From Prostheceraeus crozeri (taxonomy: Eukaryota; Platyhelminthes; Polycladida; Euryleptidae): a stretch of DNA of 64,000 bases. The stretch is from positions 682,001 to 746,000 of the forward strand of contig CAJQUW010005362.1 in NCBI GenBank assembly GCA_907163375.1, given 5' to 3'. Shown piece by piece: positions 46,219-58,550 of the stretch. Below the pieces are notes generated by a model, which was not told the DNA's origin, did no database searches, and saw nothing but the letters and a program-made list of their open reading frames with translations. Both the position numbers and the translations under genes were made by a program. The first letter of the stretch is position 1. Each line of letters starts with the position of its first letter.

Positions 46219-47397
46219 ATGGTAAAAAGTTATAGGCCAATAAATTTAAGTTCGAATATAGAAAAATTGCTAACCAAAATAATGAATAATAGACTGGCTA
46301 AGTGGTTGAAAAAGAATTGTATCATCCATCAATGCCAAACAGGATTTATGAAGGGAAGCTCTACAATGGATAATATATATATAGTTATGGAAATGGTGCA
46401 ACTTTACAAAAACAAAAAATCTCCATTGTGTATGTGTTTCATTGACTTATCAAAGGCTTTTGATACGGTTCCGAAAAACATTCTTATTCACAAGATTGGC
46501 AGTATACTTCCTCATGGCAATTTTCTGCACCTTTTGAAACGACTGATCAACGAGAAAAGTTTCAAAGTTTTATATGATGGCAATGAATCCTGCAAATTTA
46601 CTTTGAAAAATGGAATACCCCAAGGCGACAGTTTGTCACCAACGTTATTTTCAATTTTTATAAATGACTTGTCAAAGGAGATTGATGCTAATCTTGGAAA
46701 TTTGAATGCAGTGAATATCGGTGAAACTCAAATACCTTTTTTAATTTATGCTGATGATATACTTCTGATGAGTAACGATATAAACAGTCTAATGAACCAA
46801 ATACAGATAGTCAATGAATATTGTAAACGCAACAGCCTGGATATGAATTTCGATAAAACTAAATTAATTTTTCAAAATATTAGATATGAAAATGATCACA
46901 TAGAACTTAATTTGAACAATGAATTGAAACGAATTGATATAGTGCGCGAATATAAATATCTTGGATTTTGGATAGGAAATAACACTAAAAAACATTTGTC
47001 TTCACTAACTAAGAATGGTAATAAATCGGCATATCTAACTGCTAAAAAACTAAAAGAAATAGGATGTGCGAATGGAACAATAGTGAAAAATACCTTTGAA
47101 ATGTTGACATTATCAAAAATGCAATATGGTGGTGAATTTTGCTTCTACAATAAATTATCCGAATTGAATAGGATACAATTTCAATTCTATAAACGTTTAT
47201 ATCATCTGATAACTACCACTGCAAATTATTGTTTGATAGGGGAGTTTGGACTATTTCCTCTCGAATATCATTTTGAAAAAGCTGCAATCAACTTATGGAT
47301 TAAAATTATCTTTAATGAAAGTACACTCTTTCCCGTTCAAGTTTCCACTCTTTGCATTGATATTTCCAATATTTGCATAGAAATTTCCAAACTTTGA
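46219..47397 (+). pseudogene. Duplicated LINE reverse-transcriptase fragment (copy 3)
   Basis: Same 392-codon frame as copy 2, with the same IYIVMEM and AKWLKK changes but the ancestral GIPQGDSLSPT motif B. The last residues (PVQVSTLCIDIS onward) are read from the transposon TIR. No independent start or regulatory signal is seen. Confidence 0.9.
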
Positions 47398-48414
47398 TCT
47401 CACAAATCCAAATTTTGCATTCAACTTTCCAATATTTACATTGATATTTCTTCTCTTTGCGATCAAGAATCTATGATTTGCAGATAGCTTTCCAATATTT
47501 GCAATCAAGATTCAATTTTTTTCGATCGTATTAGATCTGAATATTTGACCATTCTTTTCGATATTTAACGCAAAGGGATCATGTTATATTTTGTGATCTT
47601 CATTAATATAATGAATGTGAGAGATTACCAATTCAATTGTTCAATAATAATGGTGAATTGATGAAATGCGTGGCTTTACTTACAGCACGACTGTGAGGAG
47701 TTATACGTGCAGTAGAACGCCCTAACTTTAGCCAGGCGTCCTAACTTTAGCCACCGGTGGTGCATGACTTCAATCTTATTTTTTTCTAATATGATGCATT
47801 TACGATGCACCACTACAGCTTGAAATATTCATCTGATACCATAGTACTGCAAAACTACTCTCTATCTTGTCATATTTCAAGTTATGACTTCATGGCTGAA
47901 TCTTTTCCAAAATATGCATTTTTGGCAAAAAATTTGAATTTGAAAATGCACCCCTGAACGGTTTGAAGCCTAGACATGTGGAATCGGTTGAAACGTCAAA
48001 ACGTTGCTCATGCACTGTTCATGCACAAATTCAAAGTCGATATATCAATAGCTAGACTTCATTGTACACTGTACATTCAACTTGTACATGTACCGATGTC
48101 AGCTTGACCGGTATATCTAATTACACGCATAAAAAAATGCTATTCTATACTGTTTCCCCAACTTTGCTCACGTTTTGATTCTGAAGAATTGAATTGCTGT
48201 CATAACGGCAAAGTTGAGTTACCTGAATTGGGAGAGTATCCGGAAGAATTGAAGGAATTACTAATTGGCGTTGATGTATTGAGTCACAATTTTCAAAACA
48301 ATATTCGACGTTATAATTCTCTTTTTGCATTTGCGTCAATGGGATGTCAATTTTGCTGCGAAATCGAAAGGAACTTTGCTGCGAGCAGTTTCCTTTACAT
48401 TTATAATTTGACTG

Positions 48415-49274
48415 TTAATCGGCGGTGATGCTTAATTTCTTTTTGATCATGGACTTCAGTAAAGAAAATGCTTCTTCTATGGGGTTCAACATAGGAGACC
48501 ATGGCGGCAAATGTTTCAAGATATGGTGATCTCTAGAAGAAGACGAATTCCGATGACATGGTACATTATCAAAGATGATGTAAGTCTTTTCACGTGGAGA
48601 ATCATCTTCAAGCTTCTGGCTCAAGTCGTTGATAAAATTCTGAAAAGTTTCTCGAGTGACACTACCAATGTGTTCGCGGTGCATTATCAAACCACCATTG
48701 GAGCTCACGGCCATTATGATGTTGACATTATGGCCACGCTGTCCACCAACAATCCGAAAACACTGTAAACCCGTGATGGGGTTCGTGATGTCCACAAATT
48801 AAAGTTGGTTTCATCGACATACACACATTTGTGATAATTTGCCTCATCGAGAAACCAAGTAGCGTATTCCTTTCGGGCTCTTATGACATCAGGCTTATTC
48901 CTATCCGTGGGTAAGTTGCGAACATTTTTTACGGTGTACAACATGCCGTCCAGTGTTCTTGATATTGTACTTAAACTCAAAGAAGGTTTTTGAGGCAAAT
49001 CTGACTGCAAGCCTTCTTGCATTTGCTGCAAGGTTGAAGACGGATTATTGGAAATCATTTGTTCCAAATAGGTTTTGACTTCGTCATCGACCTTGTGGTG
49101 TGTCTTGCCACCTTGCTTACTTTTTGTCACACGACCAGATTTTATAATCTTTCTGGCAGTGTCATGTTTTATTCCTAAAGATTCTGCAACTGTCAGGAAA
49201 TCACCGTCGGCGTTATACGAATCAAATATTCTTTTTCTATCCTGGTTGCTAATTCTATTGTAAGTACGTGTCAT
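48415..49274 (-). pseudogene. Tc1/IS630-type transposase of the nested element
   Basis: Starts MTRTYNRISNQDRKRIFDSY, with helix-turn-helix segments GDFLTVAESLGIKHDTARKI and a LSLSTISRTLDGM region. The first catalytic Asp is in CVYVDETNFNLW. The frame shifts near 48800, then continues IVGGQRGHNVNIIMAVSSN, the second Asp in YIIFDNVPCHRN, and the Glu in LPPWSPMLNPIEEAFSLL. About 30 residues separate the second Asp from this Glu, short of DD34E, so either a small deletion or an unusual family. It ends at KKKLSITAD or continues in a decayed tail to about 48145. Confidence 0.85.
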
Positions 49275-49342
49275 ACTGCTTCAATTTTGATAAAATGAAC
49301 ATCTTTTGCCAGTAAGTTGAATATTCGTATAGACTTTAAAAT

Positions 49343-49534
49343 TTGAATCTTGATTGCAAATATTGGAAAGCTATCTGCAAATCATAGATTCTTGATCGCA
49401 AAGAGAAGAAATATCAATGCAAATATTGGAAAGTTGAATGCAAAATTTGGATTTGTGAGATCAAAGTTTGGAAATTTCTATGCAAATATTGGAAATATCA
49501 ATGCAAAGAGTGGAAACTTGAACGGGAAAGAGTG
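49343..49534. repeat. Right 192-bp TIR of nested transposon
   Basis: Reverse complement of 43572-43763, ending GGGAAAGAGTG before the TA duplicate. Confidence 0.93.
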
Positions 49535-49536
49535 TA

Positions 49537-50179
49537 GTAGCATCATGAAAAGATGCTATAATCATGTTTCAAATAATTTAGACAATAGCAATTATTCATA
49601 TACATGGTGCTGGAGAATAAAGCATCTTTTAAAGCAAATTAATTTATCACATCTTTGGTTAGATCAAGACAGTTAGAGATAAATAAGCGCAAATGTAAAA
49701 TTATAGTAAAAACGAGACTAATGGAGCATTTTAGAGCCATTTGGATAAATGATACCAAGAAAAGTAGAACCGGAATAGACTACTTGGAGTCAAGTAAATT
49801 CGATTGCAGCATGAAAAGTTATTTGACTCTGAATCTAAAACTAAATATTATAGCACATTTGTTGAAATTGTGATGTAGGAATCATGACCTAGCAGTTAAA
49901 ACTGGATGTTATAGAAATCGATTGAGCTATGACGAAAGATTGTGCAGTTTATGCGATGATAGAACAGTTGAAACTGTATACCATTTCATTTGTAAATGTG
50001 CATTGTACAATGATATCAGGCTGCACTTCACACCATTCTTTGTAGATATCTCGAAGCAAGATTTCTATGTAATGCTAGAAACTTTGGAAATAGGTAAAAT
50101 TGTAACATTAACCAAATACATAAACAGTGCAAATAGCATCAGAGCAGATAAATTGCGTCAGCGACCAATGACATCGTGA
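49537..50179 (+). pseudogene. LINE ORF2 C-terminus resuming after the transposon
   Basis: Directly after the transposon, a frame reads SIMKRCYNHVSNNL then YTWCWRIKHLLKQ. After frame changes it continues INKRKCKIIVKTRLMEHF and finally LSYDERLCSLCDDRTVET then YHFICKCALYND. The last is the CX2C-H-X3-C knuckle found at the end of many ORF2 proteins, followed by a short tail to 50179. Rejoining position 43571 to 49537 keeps the frame, supporting one interrupted gene. Confidence 0.85.
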
Positions 50180-50239
50180 TAAGTATTCAGATGTATTAAA
50201 GGTTTTGATAGCGCAACATATCGTTCAATGCGAATTAAA

Positions 50240-50306
50240 GACGAAAAACCGAGGTCCGGAACGTATCTAACAACTTCACGTTTCTCATTAATCGATTCTA
50301 TTACAG
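50240..50306 (+). repeat. 67-bp direct repeat, right copy, at LINE 3' end
   Basis: Matches 39602-39668 with two mismatches. Here TTCTATTACAG is followed by GTAAG, a splice-donor-like sequence; on the left it is followed by the ORF1 start. Confidence 0.9.
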
Positions 50307-50763
50307 GTAAGATGATGCGAATTACTGAATTTTCTAATGATCACAATATGATATTCTTGTTTCATGCATGTATATCACCTATCGTTCCGGACCTCTTAAT
50401 AAGTAGGACTTAATAATTAGACAAGACGAATGCTGGCGTGCGTTATTAATTTTGAATACATATTCCGATCTGCTCTGATATGCCGTTTTTATCAAACCTT
50501 AACATTTTTCATTGCAAAAGTATGATGATGCATAACTTTAAAAGATGAAATCATGACTTGCTTAGACATATTAAATATGAATGAAAATGTCCTCTCCTTC
50601 CAGACAGTGTCATCTCGTATTTCAGTGTCATTACTTAATCTCACCTCCATTTTATTATCATTCTGTAAATTTCTCAATCGCCTTGTCATCAATCATCTCA
50701 TTCATTCTCTTTTGTATACATATACGTGTTTTTCAATTGAAAAAATAAACGTTCTGATATTCT

Positions 50764-50835
50764 GGTGTCTTGTATTGACTTAATAGCTGTCATTCTCTTT
50801 CGATATTCAATGAACTACGACAGACTTTGTTGTCA
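50764..50835 (+). repeat. Copy of the repeat flanking the SINE
   Basis: Contains CTTGTATTGACTTAATAGCT and TTCGATATTCAA, matching 39338-39400. It shows that the LINE is bracketed by copies of one older repeat. Confidence 0.8.
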
Positions 50836-53800
50836 AAACATGATCAATTGCGTTGATTTAATGATAATCTGACTTCAGCATGCTTCTACAAAGGCATCAG
50901 TTCTTCATAATGTGAGTTATTAATCCTATATGCGTGGTCTACGTTCCAGGAATGTAGATGCATTGTATACGGTTTGAAGGACTACCTTAAATTAATTCAT
51001 AATCGAAATTTTAAAATAAAAACATAGTTGGCGAACCGGTATACCGATCAGACCTCTGCAACGATTTAACCGAATGTGATTTTATACTTAAACTATACTT
51101 TACTAAGCTTATACTTTGACTTTACACCTTTTTAAAAAGAAAGCATGTACTACATTTTAAATGTTGATATCTCAGTAAGTGCGAGCGACATCAACCTGCT
51201 TCTTTCTGGTTTACATCACTCAGGGTATGGGATTTCACAAAATCGAATACAAGTATCATGAAAATATTCGGGGAACTCTCTGATTGCCGAAATCAGATAT
51301 TCCTTTCTCCAAAGTGTTGAACTCTGTCTATTACTTCGCTAATACGCTCTCTCCCTCATTTTGTTTTGAAAACAGGATCGCGTATTGGGGATATTTAAAG
51401 CCTCTGCATGAAGTCTAGTTCGAATCTTTGCTCACTTCTCCCCAGCATTCGTGAATCGTAGCCGAGGTTCGCAATTACCAAACTGTAATCCGATATCAGC
51501 TCCTAGGTAAATGCAACAGTTCCGTATCGAGCTCAAGGAACGACGTTCAATCAATATTTGGCCGATAATGTCCAGCAGCTGTAAGTCACGTCCACTTTCT
51601 ACCTCTCTTTTTTCAAAATCGACTGCCCACATCGATTTGCAATTACAATTTTGACACCTATTAAAATGTCTCCGTCTGTTGACATTCGTCATTGATTCTT
51701 CTAATTGCCAGTGGAAATTTCACTAACCTCTGTGGTGGCGGTGGTGTCAACCCACCATTCCCTGCTACTGGGAGGGAATACAACAGGCCGTCAGGTGTAG
51801 AGTGGGCCAATCATTCTCCAGCCTTGGCTGCCCCAGAGTCAGACCACTAAATAAGTAAATAAAACGGTTGTACTTCCGAGTACCAACGCCATTGTACCAA
51901 CATGTTTTCATTCTGCTAGCTCCTATTTCTTCACGTTTTGATTCTTATTTTGCTGCTTCAAATTAGCCGGTCGTGAGCATCTGCAGACAGCTTTTCTAAG
52001 TCATCATCTATTGGGAAGCTAAAGGCAGTACATTTGCATCCTGCGGCGTATACTTGCCTACACAAAGCACGGATAGTGCCTGGAAGCAAGCAAACAGGTA
52101 TTTGTAAAGATCTTCGAAAATTCAGGTTGTTCTCATAGGATGGGCATGAGTTTCAGGTATAATTTGCATGATCGGGTTCGTTTTCCATTTATTCGTTCCG
52201 AAATCTTACCCGAGTCCAACTACTGAACTCCTTACCGCACCCACAACAAAACCGGTCCCAAACATCCCAATGCTGTTCCTATACAGCCCCCGGTTGCTGT
52301 GGATGTAATTTACTGAAATAATGCCAAGAATGAGAGCTTTGTGTGTTTCCCTTAGCACATATCATGTTCGGTTGAATAAACTTTCGAATTGTCTACGCTA
52401 TGTCAGTGATAGTGCCATGTCAGCTAAAGATTCGGATTTTGCTTGTTTATAACAAGCCTGCAAACGGGTTCTCCATGAAAAACACATCCATCATTATCTA
52501 GTAGCACCACATGAAATCCGTCATGGCAAAGTCATCAATCGTTGACCAACTAGCAACATGAGGATGTTATAAGGAACATTTATTTATGCATTTGTTGCAT
52601 CAAGAAAAACATGATGAAACCATCATTCAACCAATGCGAGTGCCCATCAGACTGCGGAACGCGTCGAAAAAAAGAAGCAACAGCTGATTGTTGAAGTTAA
52701 ACAAAAGTATTAGTTACTAACATTGGCCAAATTATCACAAATATTGCTGACAAACATTACCTCAACAAAAAAGTTGGATGCTTGTGAAAACCAATGCTTG
52801 ATGCACCGAACACACGATAGTGAATACTTTTGATGCTTTTGACTTATTTCGATTTATTTCGAAAATGGTCAACGCATCTCTTTCGATTCACAAACATATT
52901 CATCTGTCAAAATAATTTGTTGACTTTTGACCTTGAATTTTTAAATTCTTTACAAAGTTCAAATAAAATTAATAATAATAGTAAAATTAAAATTTCTTTT
53001 TCAGCAATTTATAGATTTGTTTGTCTTTTGACCTTTCTTCTTGGGCTTCATTGCTTTTATTGATGTGCTACAATAAATTGTTGTATGTAAATAGAAGTGA
53101 CAATAGTAAAGACCTGATTTTCTTGACATCGTATTCGTTGGTACATATCGCCGGCCACTTCACGCATATCATATCACTCACATTCACTCATTGGGCACCC
53201 TCTGGTTGTCTCGATATACCCGAGAGATAGGCTGCAGGTCCTTCTTGCAACTCCATGACTTTCTTTTCTGAGCTTTCATGCTGTTGATCTCATGAGCACT
53301 GAAATGTGAGATCTATCTTCTCCATGATTCAAATCGTATTTGGAAAACGATTGAATTACTACGATCTCACGTGATAGTTTAATCTTCACATCAACCGTTC
53401 TATTTGAAATTCAAACACAGACATTGTTTGTTCTAGAAGTTCAATACTCTCAACAGCTTTAAGCACATTTTAAATTATTGTTTCGAATTGATCATGAACG
53501 TGGTTTCGTCGTTCTTATGTAAATTGAAGGTAAATTGCAAGTCTGGATAGTGTCAGAAAGACGAAATGCTTCCCGCTTTATGCGCTCATGGCATTATCGT
53601 CTTGATGGCTAAAACAATTGTCATTTTACTCAATCAACTCAACTGATAGCCGAGTAATGCATTACATCTGGTAATAATGATAATAATTGATTTTATCAGC
53701 TTTATGCAGAGCGGTACTGGGTTGCAATTTACAATAGAAATCATTCAAACACGCACAAACAAATAAATATCAACAAATTAATAAAAAATATAAACAAAAA

Positions 53801-55168
53801 AACAAACAAACAATAGTCAGAGCAGCCAAGAGAAGTGACTAATTCTTTTGCTTTAATAGGATAGACGCAGCTGATGTGATAAAAGTAGACGGAAATGTAC
53901 AAGAGAATCAAGGAATTTGTGGAACATGAAAAATGGTATGAGTGGGTGGAAACAGGATTATCACCGATTTTCTTTAAATATTTTTCACAAATTTCAAACG
54001 TTCCATTCATGCCGGGGAGAAAAACTTGTTGGCCCATTAACAGGCCCTCTTGATGCTCAGGACCTTGGCCATGTCGGAGGCAGGGAAGTTGCGGTTTGGC
54101 CAGCAAATGACGATGACATGTTAACTGTGGGAGATGTATGCTTTCCAAATCGCTCGAGCGTTTGAGTCCCTCAAAGCCACAGTGATTTAATCAGAATCAT
54201 GTTCCTGCTTGCCTTAATGATCATGTCATTCTGAAGAGTCCATTCAGTACAAGCCCAAGGAGCTTGATATCGGACACTTCTCTGATGAGGACTGATGATT
54301 CTTGCACTTTGGCATTGATTGTTGGCTGTTTGTCAGCTGCCTGTGTCAGGAATTGGTCGAATTGATATCACGCGTTGGCGTCTGCTTGATAGAAAGCAGT
54401 TTAGAAAGTTGATGATGACTTCATAGCATCCAAATTTGCTTTGCAGAAACTTGAGGCAAGAAAACCAAGCTGGAAAGGTTTCACCAACGAGCGGACAGAT
54501 GGATCGAGTACCAGTTTTTTTCATTAATCAGCAGAAAGGAATAATATTAACACTACGACTGATGATTCAACTTTTAATGTTGCGCTTTATTGACTGTTGG
54601 AGCGCAATTAGTGTTACAGAAGGTCTAGAAATGTTCGCCTCAAAAAATGAATATCTTATTGTCGCAATACACGGGTCAACGTTGGTGGACAGCTAATTTC
54701 GGTAGAATTGCAAAAGTGGCTCCAAAAAAGGTCGTAATCAAAGAAACAAAAAGATTTTGATAGACTCAAAAGTTTATAGGAGCTGAAGTGGTCAGCTGTC
54801 CTTTAAAATGGATTGCGTAAGTGCTGATTGATCGAAGAATAGTGCTGACTGCGACGTAGTCCTGAACTCATGCCAACTTCTAGTTGTGTGTATCAGTGTT
54901 TCGTTGACCACGGTTTCAAAGGCTACCGGTACCTCACAGGATGCCATTCCGATGACACTCGGAGTAGAAGTCAACGTTCGTGACTCGAATACGATTGTAT
55001 TTAGTGTCGTGTTCGTGTTCGTGTTTTGTCATTCGTGTTCGTGTTTTTGGGACAAATAGAGTCGTCTTATTTTCGTGTTCACAAGGAATTATTCAAAATT
55101 TCAGATTTTGAGATAATTCGTCATCTGATTTAGAGTAGATACCTTGATGACTTGAACTGTTCTTACCA
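50836..55168. other. No recognisable gene
   Basis: Low coding potential. A 51432-51692 reverse frame and overlapping frames at 53741-54165 on both strands show no known motif. The 53.9-54.2 kb segment is less AT-rich than its surroundings and might be a decayed exon, but I cannot assign it. A GTGTTCGTGTT-type repeat lies near 54995-55080. Confidence 0.45.
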
Positions 55169-55255
55169 GGGCTGGGGTGTCGTGCTTTTTTTGACCGACA
55201 CCGGGTTCGAGCACGACACCGGATTTTGAAAAGCACGACACCGACACCGGATAAC
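55169..55255. repeat. GTGTCGTGC inverted/direct repeat cluster
   Basis: CAGGGCTGGGGTGTCGTGCT is followed by several GCACGACACC and GACACCGG words in both orientations. This looks like the terminal or subterminal region of a hAT-type element and might be the 3' end of the hAT gene downstream, but the matching other end was not found. Confidence 0.4.
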
Positions 55256-55697
55256 AATAATAATAAAATTGACTGAATTGCCCGACTTTTCTTTACTTTT
55301 GCTTTGTTTTGTGTCCCTGACACAATGATTTTGATGGAAATAAAGGTTATTTCTCATAATAATAATAATAATCCTCGAAACACTGCAGGTCATACACTCC
55401 TTTCAGGAGACCTATGATCACGAAAAAACATCATTTTCTAAACAAACTGCTTTTCTAAAATAATGACAACAAAATGACTCTGAAATTGAAAGTGATGCGA
55501 TGAATAATGAACAATGCTTATGAAACGTGGTGAAACAATGGATATGATGACTAATTGAATAAACAGTGAATGATGACAAAAATGAGGATGCTTATTATGA
55601 TTACATGTGATAAGGTGATACCGTACCACTCAAAACAATTGATGGGCTTAAAACAATCAAAAACACTCAAAACAATTGATTCAGCAATCCACTCAAT

Positions 55698-58183
55698 TCA
55701 TTCCCAATTCGTGTGAAGGAAGAGGGAAACGTTCACCAAATCCTCCGCCATTGAACTTCTCAGATCGGATACAATGAAATGTAGAGATGAAAATAGGCGC
55801 TCTACAGATACTTGTGTTGGCGGGAGGCAAGACGCAACTCTGGCAGCTTCACGGATGTCCACCGGGTACATATGGATGATTTCCCACACATCCTTGCCTT
55901 TGAGCCGCCCAATGGACTCCATTTCAGTGATCAATTCATCAATTCTGGAGTTGGCTTTCTTCGACTTCCCTGCCTTTTCGAGGCGATCAAGTTCTCGAGC
56001 AAAATGGTCACTTTCCTCCTCATCCGAGTTGGTCAAATTCACCACAACATCAGCAGGCCTATGAGCCATATGAGACACGGAGGATCGTGCCGACTTTATT
56101 CGACTGTGAACCTCTTGAAGTCCCTCTCGGCCCCGCTGCAGCTGCATCTCAGTAAGCAGGAGTCGGTACCGGGCATCCACTAGGACGCCAGCCAGGAAAA
56201 TGTTATTGTCAAAAAGCGCTTCCTCGCGGCGCTTCATGGAGGCCACAATTTCCTCGGCGATCATGCCACCTTGGCGTTCAAGACAATAGATGAGTCCTTT
56301 CCATTCCTTCAAGAACGCGCCAGGAGTCGAAGACGCAGATTGAAGTCGAAGTGTGACATGATAGGGTTCTGCGAGGAGTTTGACAAGGCGTTCGACATCT
56401 TCCCATTGGGCCTCAGTGAGATAAACAGCCTCCGCACCAATATTCCGTATAACAGTCTTCAATTCGGTTAGACGCAGCACCATAAGGTACGTGCTACCCC
56501 AGCGAGTGTTCTGGTCAAGGATTGCTCCCTTCTTGTTCTCAGAGTTTCGTCGCACAATTTCGTCGAGATGAGGCACGCGAAGTGCAACCGCGATACCTCG
56601 GAGCTTCGCGATGAGACGACGAGCGCATTGACCCTTCAGTCCATCTCGAATTGCCAATTGAAGGGTGTGAATGGCGCATCGCATGTGATGGATCTGGAAA
56701 GATTCCAAGGCAGCCTCTTCTGTCCCCTCTGTACCGTCGTCGTCGTCCTCCTCCTCCATATCTGCGAAAAATGAAAAATTCGTGGTAATTGCGGGGTTAG
56801 ATCATTGATAAGACAAGTTTGCAAGCTTGTCTAGATAAGCCTAATTTTAGGCATGATCTAAACCATGCGACAACTGTATAGCCCATGACTCAAACCGGGA
56901 CAGAGAGTCTTAGTGAAACATATAAAATTCCTGGGCTTTAATTGGTTGCGATTATGGATATTAAGGTTTTGAATTGTATGGTGTACACTGTACATGTATG
57001 ATTTTAGTAAGGACAATCTTAAAAACAGTGAATAAGCTACATGAACATAAAACTTAGACGACAGGAACAATACTTCATATTGGGGGATCTCCACTTCAGT
57101 TGCAGCTATAAAAATCAATTTTCAAGTACCAGGTAACGAATTATTTTGTTAAATGCTTACCGATTTCTCCTTCAAGATCTTCTTGGTCTTTTTCATTGAG
57201 CCGTTGTACTGTCTTCGTCATATTGGAGGCATTGTCTACCACACAGCAGAGAACATTTTCTTTGTCGATGTTGAACTCAGCTAGACATTCCGTAAGAATT
57301 GCAGTGATGGCTTCAGAACCATGCCTCTGATTGGTGTCCCGAACTCCGAGTGTCTTCATTACGGCCTGTAGAGAAGTAGACACCAACGTGTAAAGATAAA
57401 GAAAGGTAAATGGGCTTATATATTTTGATGCACATGATTTGTATGATGTACTATTGAGGACATCAATTATATAGATTTATTAATTACAAGTTTAAGATTA
57501 TACAAAGTAGCATCGGAATGCAACCCTTCTGCAATTAGTTAGTCAAAACAAATTAAGTGCTAAGTTTATTACTTATCTCTGCATGTACATTGTAAAACTC
57601 TACTGTGTCACACTAATAGGTAGGCCTATGATTAGTTGTCTGGAGAATGGCTCACCTGTCCATCCTTGCAAAATTGTACGTTGACTCCAAGATAATTCTT
57701 CCTGTGTCTTGTGCATGCGTCAGTCTTCAAGAAAACACACTTATCTTTGAGATCTTGTTTAAGGTTTTCTTTTCGGGTGTTTGCTTCACGTATGACAAGT
57801 TCTCGTACCGAGTGCCGATCCAGAGAGACATTCAGGGATGCAGCTAATTGGCCACTGATTTTCCGAAATCCAGGAGACGAAAAAAAAGACAAGGATGCAC
57901 CACCACGGACGACCATGTCAATAATGCCATCTTTAAACTCCTTCTTTGTCATCTTGACTGTTATTGTGTATGCGACTGGAGTGAAGAAGGACTTGATTGA
58001 TTGCTGTGTTGTCTTTATCTTCTTATTGACAGGCTGTTGAGTATCCTCTTTCTCCTGTGCGACTACCTTTGCCGCAGTCTTCGTATGACATCGCTGTAGA
58101 TGCCTCATCAAGGTGGCCCCGCGTGATCTTGATGTAGAGTGGTGAGCCAAGTGCAAAGATGCAGAAATGCACTCTCCAAAATT
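55698..58183 (-). CDS. hAT transposase with three exons, open frame preserved
   Basis: Exons on the reverse strand: about 58183-57656, 57365-57161 and 56761-55698. Splice sites are canonical (CAG|GTGAGC, CTACAG|GCC, ATCG|GTAAGC, CGCAG|AT) and phases join without a stop. The first exon holds most of a BED zinc finger (SRSRGATLMRHLQRCH) and a GGASLSFFSSPGFR segment. Exon 2 has the RNase-H strand CCVVDNASNM. Exon 3 has an acidic stretch, then MRCAIHTLQLAIRDGL, DQNTRWGSTYLM and the hAT dimerisation region CLPPTQVSVERLFSSLHF, ending NWE. Earlier BED residues must come from an upstream exon; ATG-CCC-CCT with a donor at 58964-58945 is a candidate start. It could be a transposase or a domesticated ZBED-type gene. 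Confidence 0.85.
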
Positions 58184-58550
58184 CTGAGTACTACGTATAT
58201 TAGGCTGAACCTGAACTAGTTCAATTCTACGCAGAGTAGCGAAACAATGCCTGGAGTTACTCAGTTAGATATTTTTTAAGTATAATGATTTAAGTAACTT
58301 AACTTAACTTTACTCAATCATGTTGAGTAACGCTGTTGAGTACGATGTATAAGCCTACGGACTGATGGCCTACATCTAGAAAAGCTGATTCAAGCTTTAG
58401 TTCATATAAAACATACTATAGCTACCCAATATAGTCTACAGTATTTAATCAATTGCAGGGCGCTAGACGACAAATGGTAAATAGTAGGGTAAATCTTAAT
58501 AATAATACGTTTAAAAACTTTAACAACTTAAGGCCTGCATACAAACCTAG

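Larger units (their letters stand above)
42435..48058. repeat. 1,876-bp tandem triplication
   Basis: Three head-to-tail copies: 42435-44310, 44311-46186 and 46187-48058 (the last lacks four terminal bases). Each has about 1,137 bp of LINE ORF2 followed by about 738 bp of the left part of the Tc1-like transposon. I see only a handful of differences. Copies 2 and 3 share TGGTTG for TGGATG and GTTATGG for GTTAAGG; copy 2 alone has CCCCATGG for CCCCAAGG and one fewer T in a T run; copy 3 alone has CTAATATG for CTGATATG. Thus copies 2 and 3 are closer to each other than to copy 1. Confidence 0.97.
43572..49534 (-). mobile_element. Tc1/mariner-like transposon nested in the LINE, internally expanded
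   Basis: The ends are CACTCTTTCCCGTTCAAG and its inverse. The 192-bp TIRs (43572-43763 and 49343-49534) differ at about one position. TA flanks both sides (43570-43571 and 49535-49536). Its left 738 bp are present three times because of the tandem triplication; subtracting the extra copies gives an element of about 2.2 kb. The TIRs are built from degenerate short repeats containing CAAATATTGGAAA. A reverse-strand transposase occupies the right half. Confidence 0.88.

Noticed and set aside
44343-47397. Two extra reverse-transcriptase genes
   Set aside because: They are partial copies generated by the tandem triplication and lack the endonuclease, the 5' end and the C-terminus.
53741-54165. 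Overlapping open frames on both strands
   Set aside because: No family motif, no convincing splice context; left as unassigned sequence.
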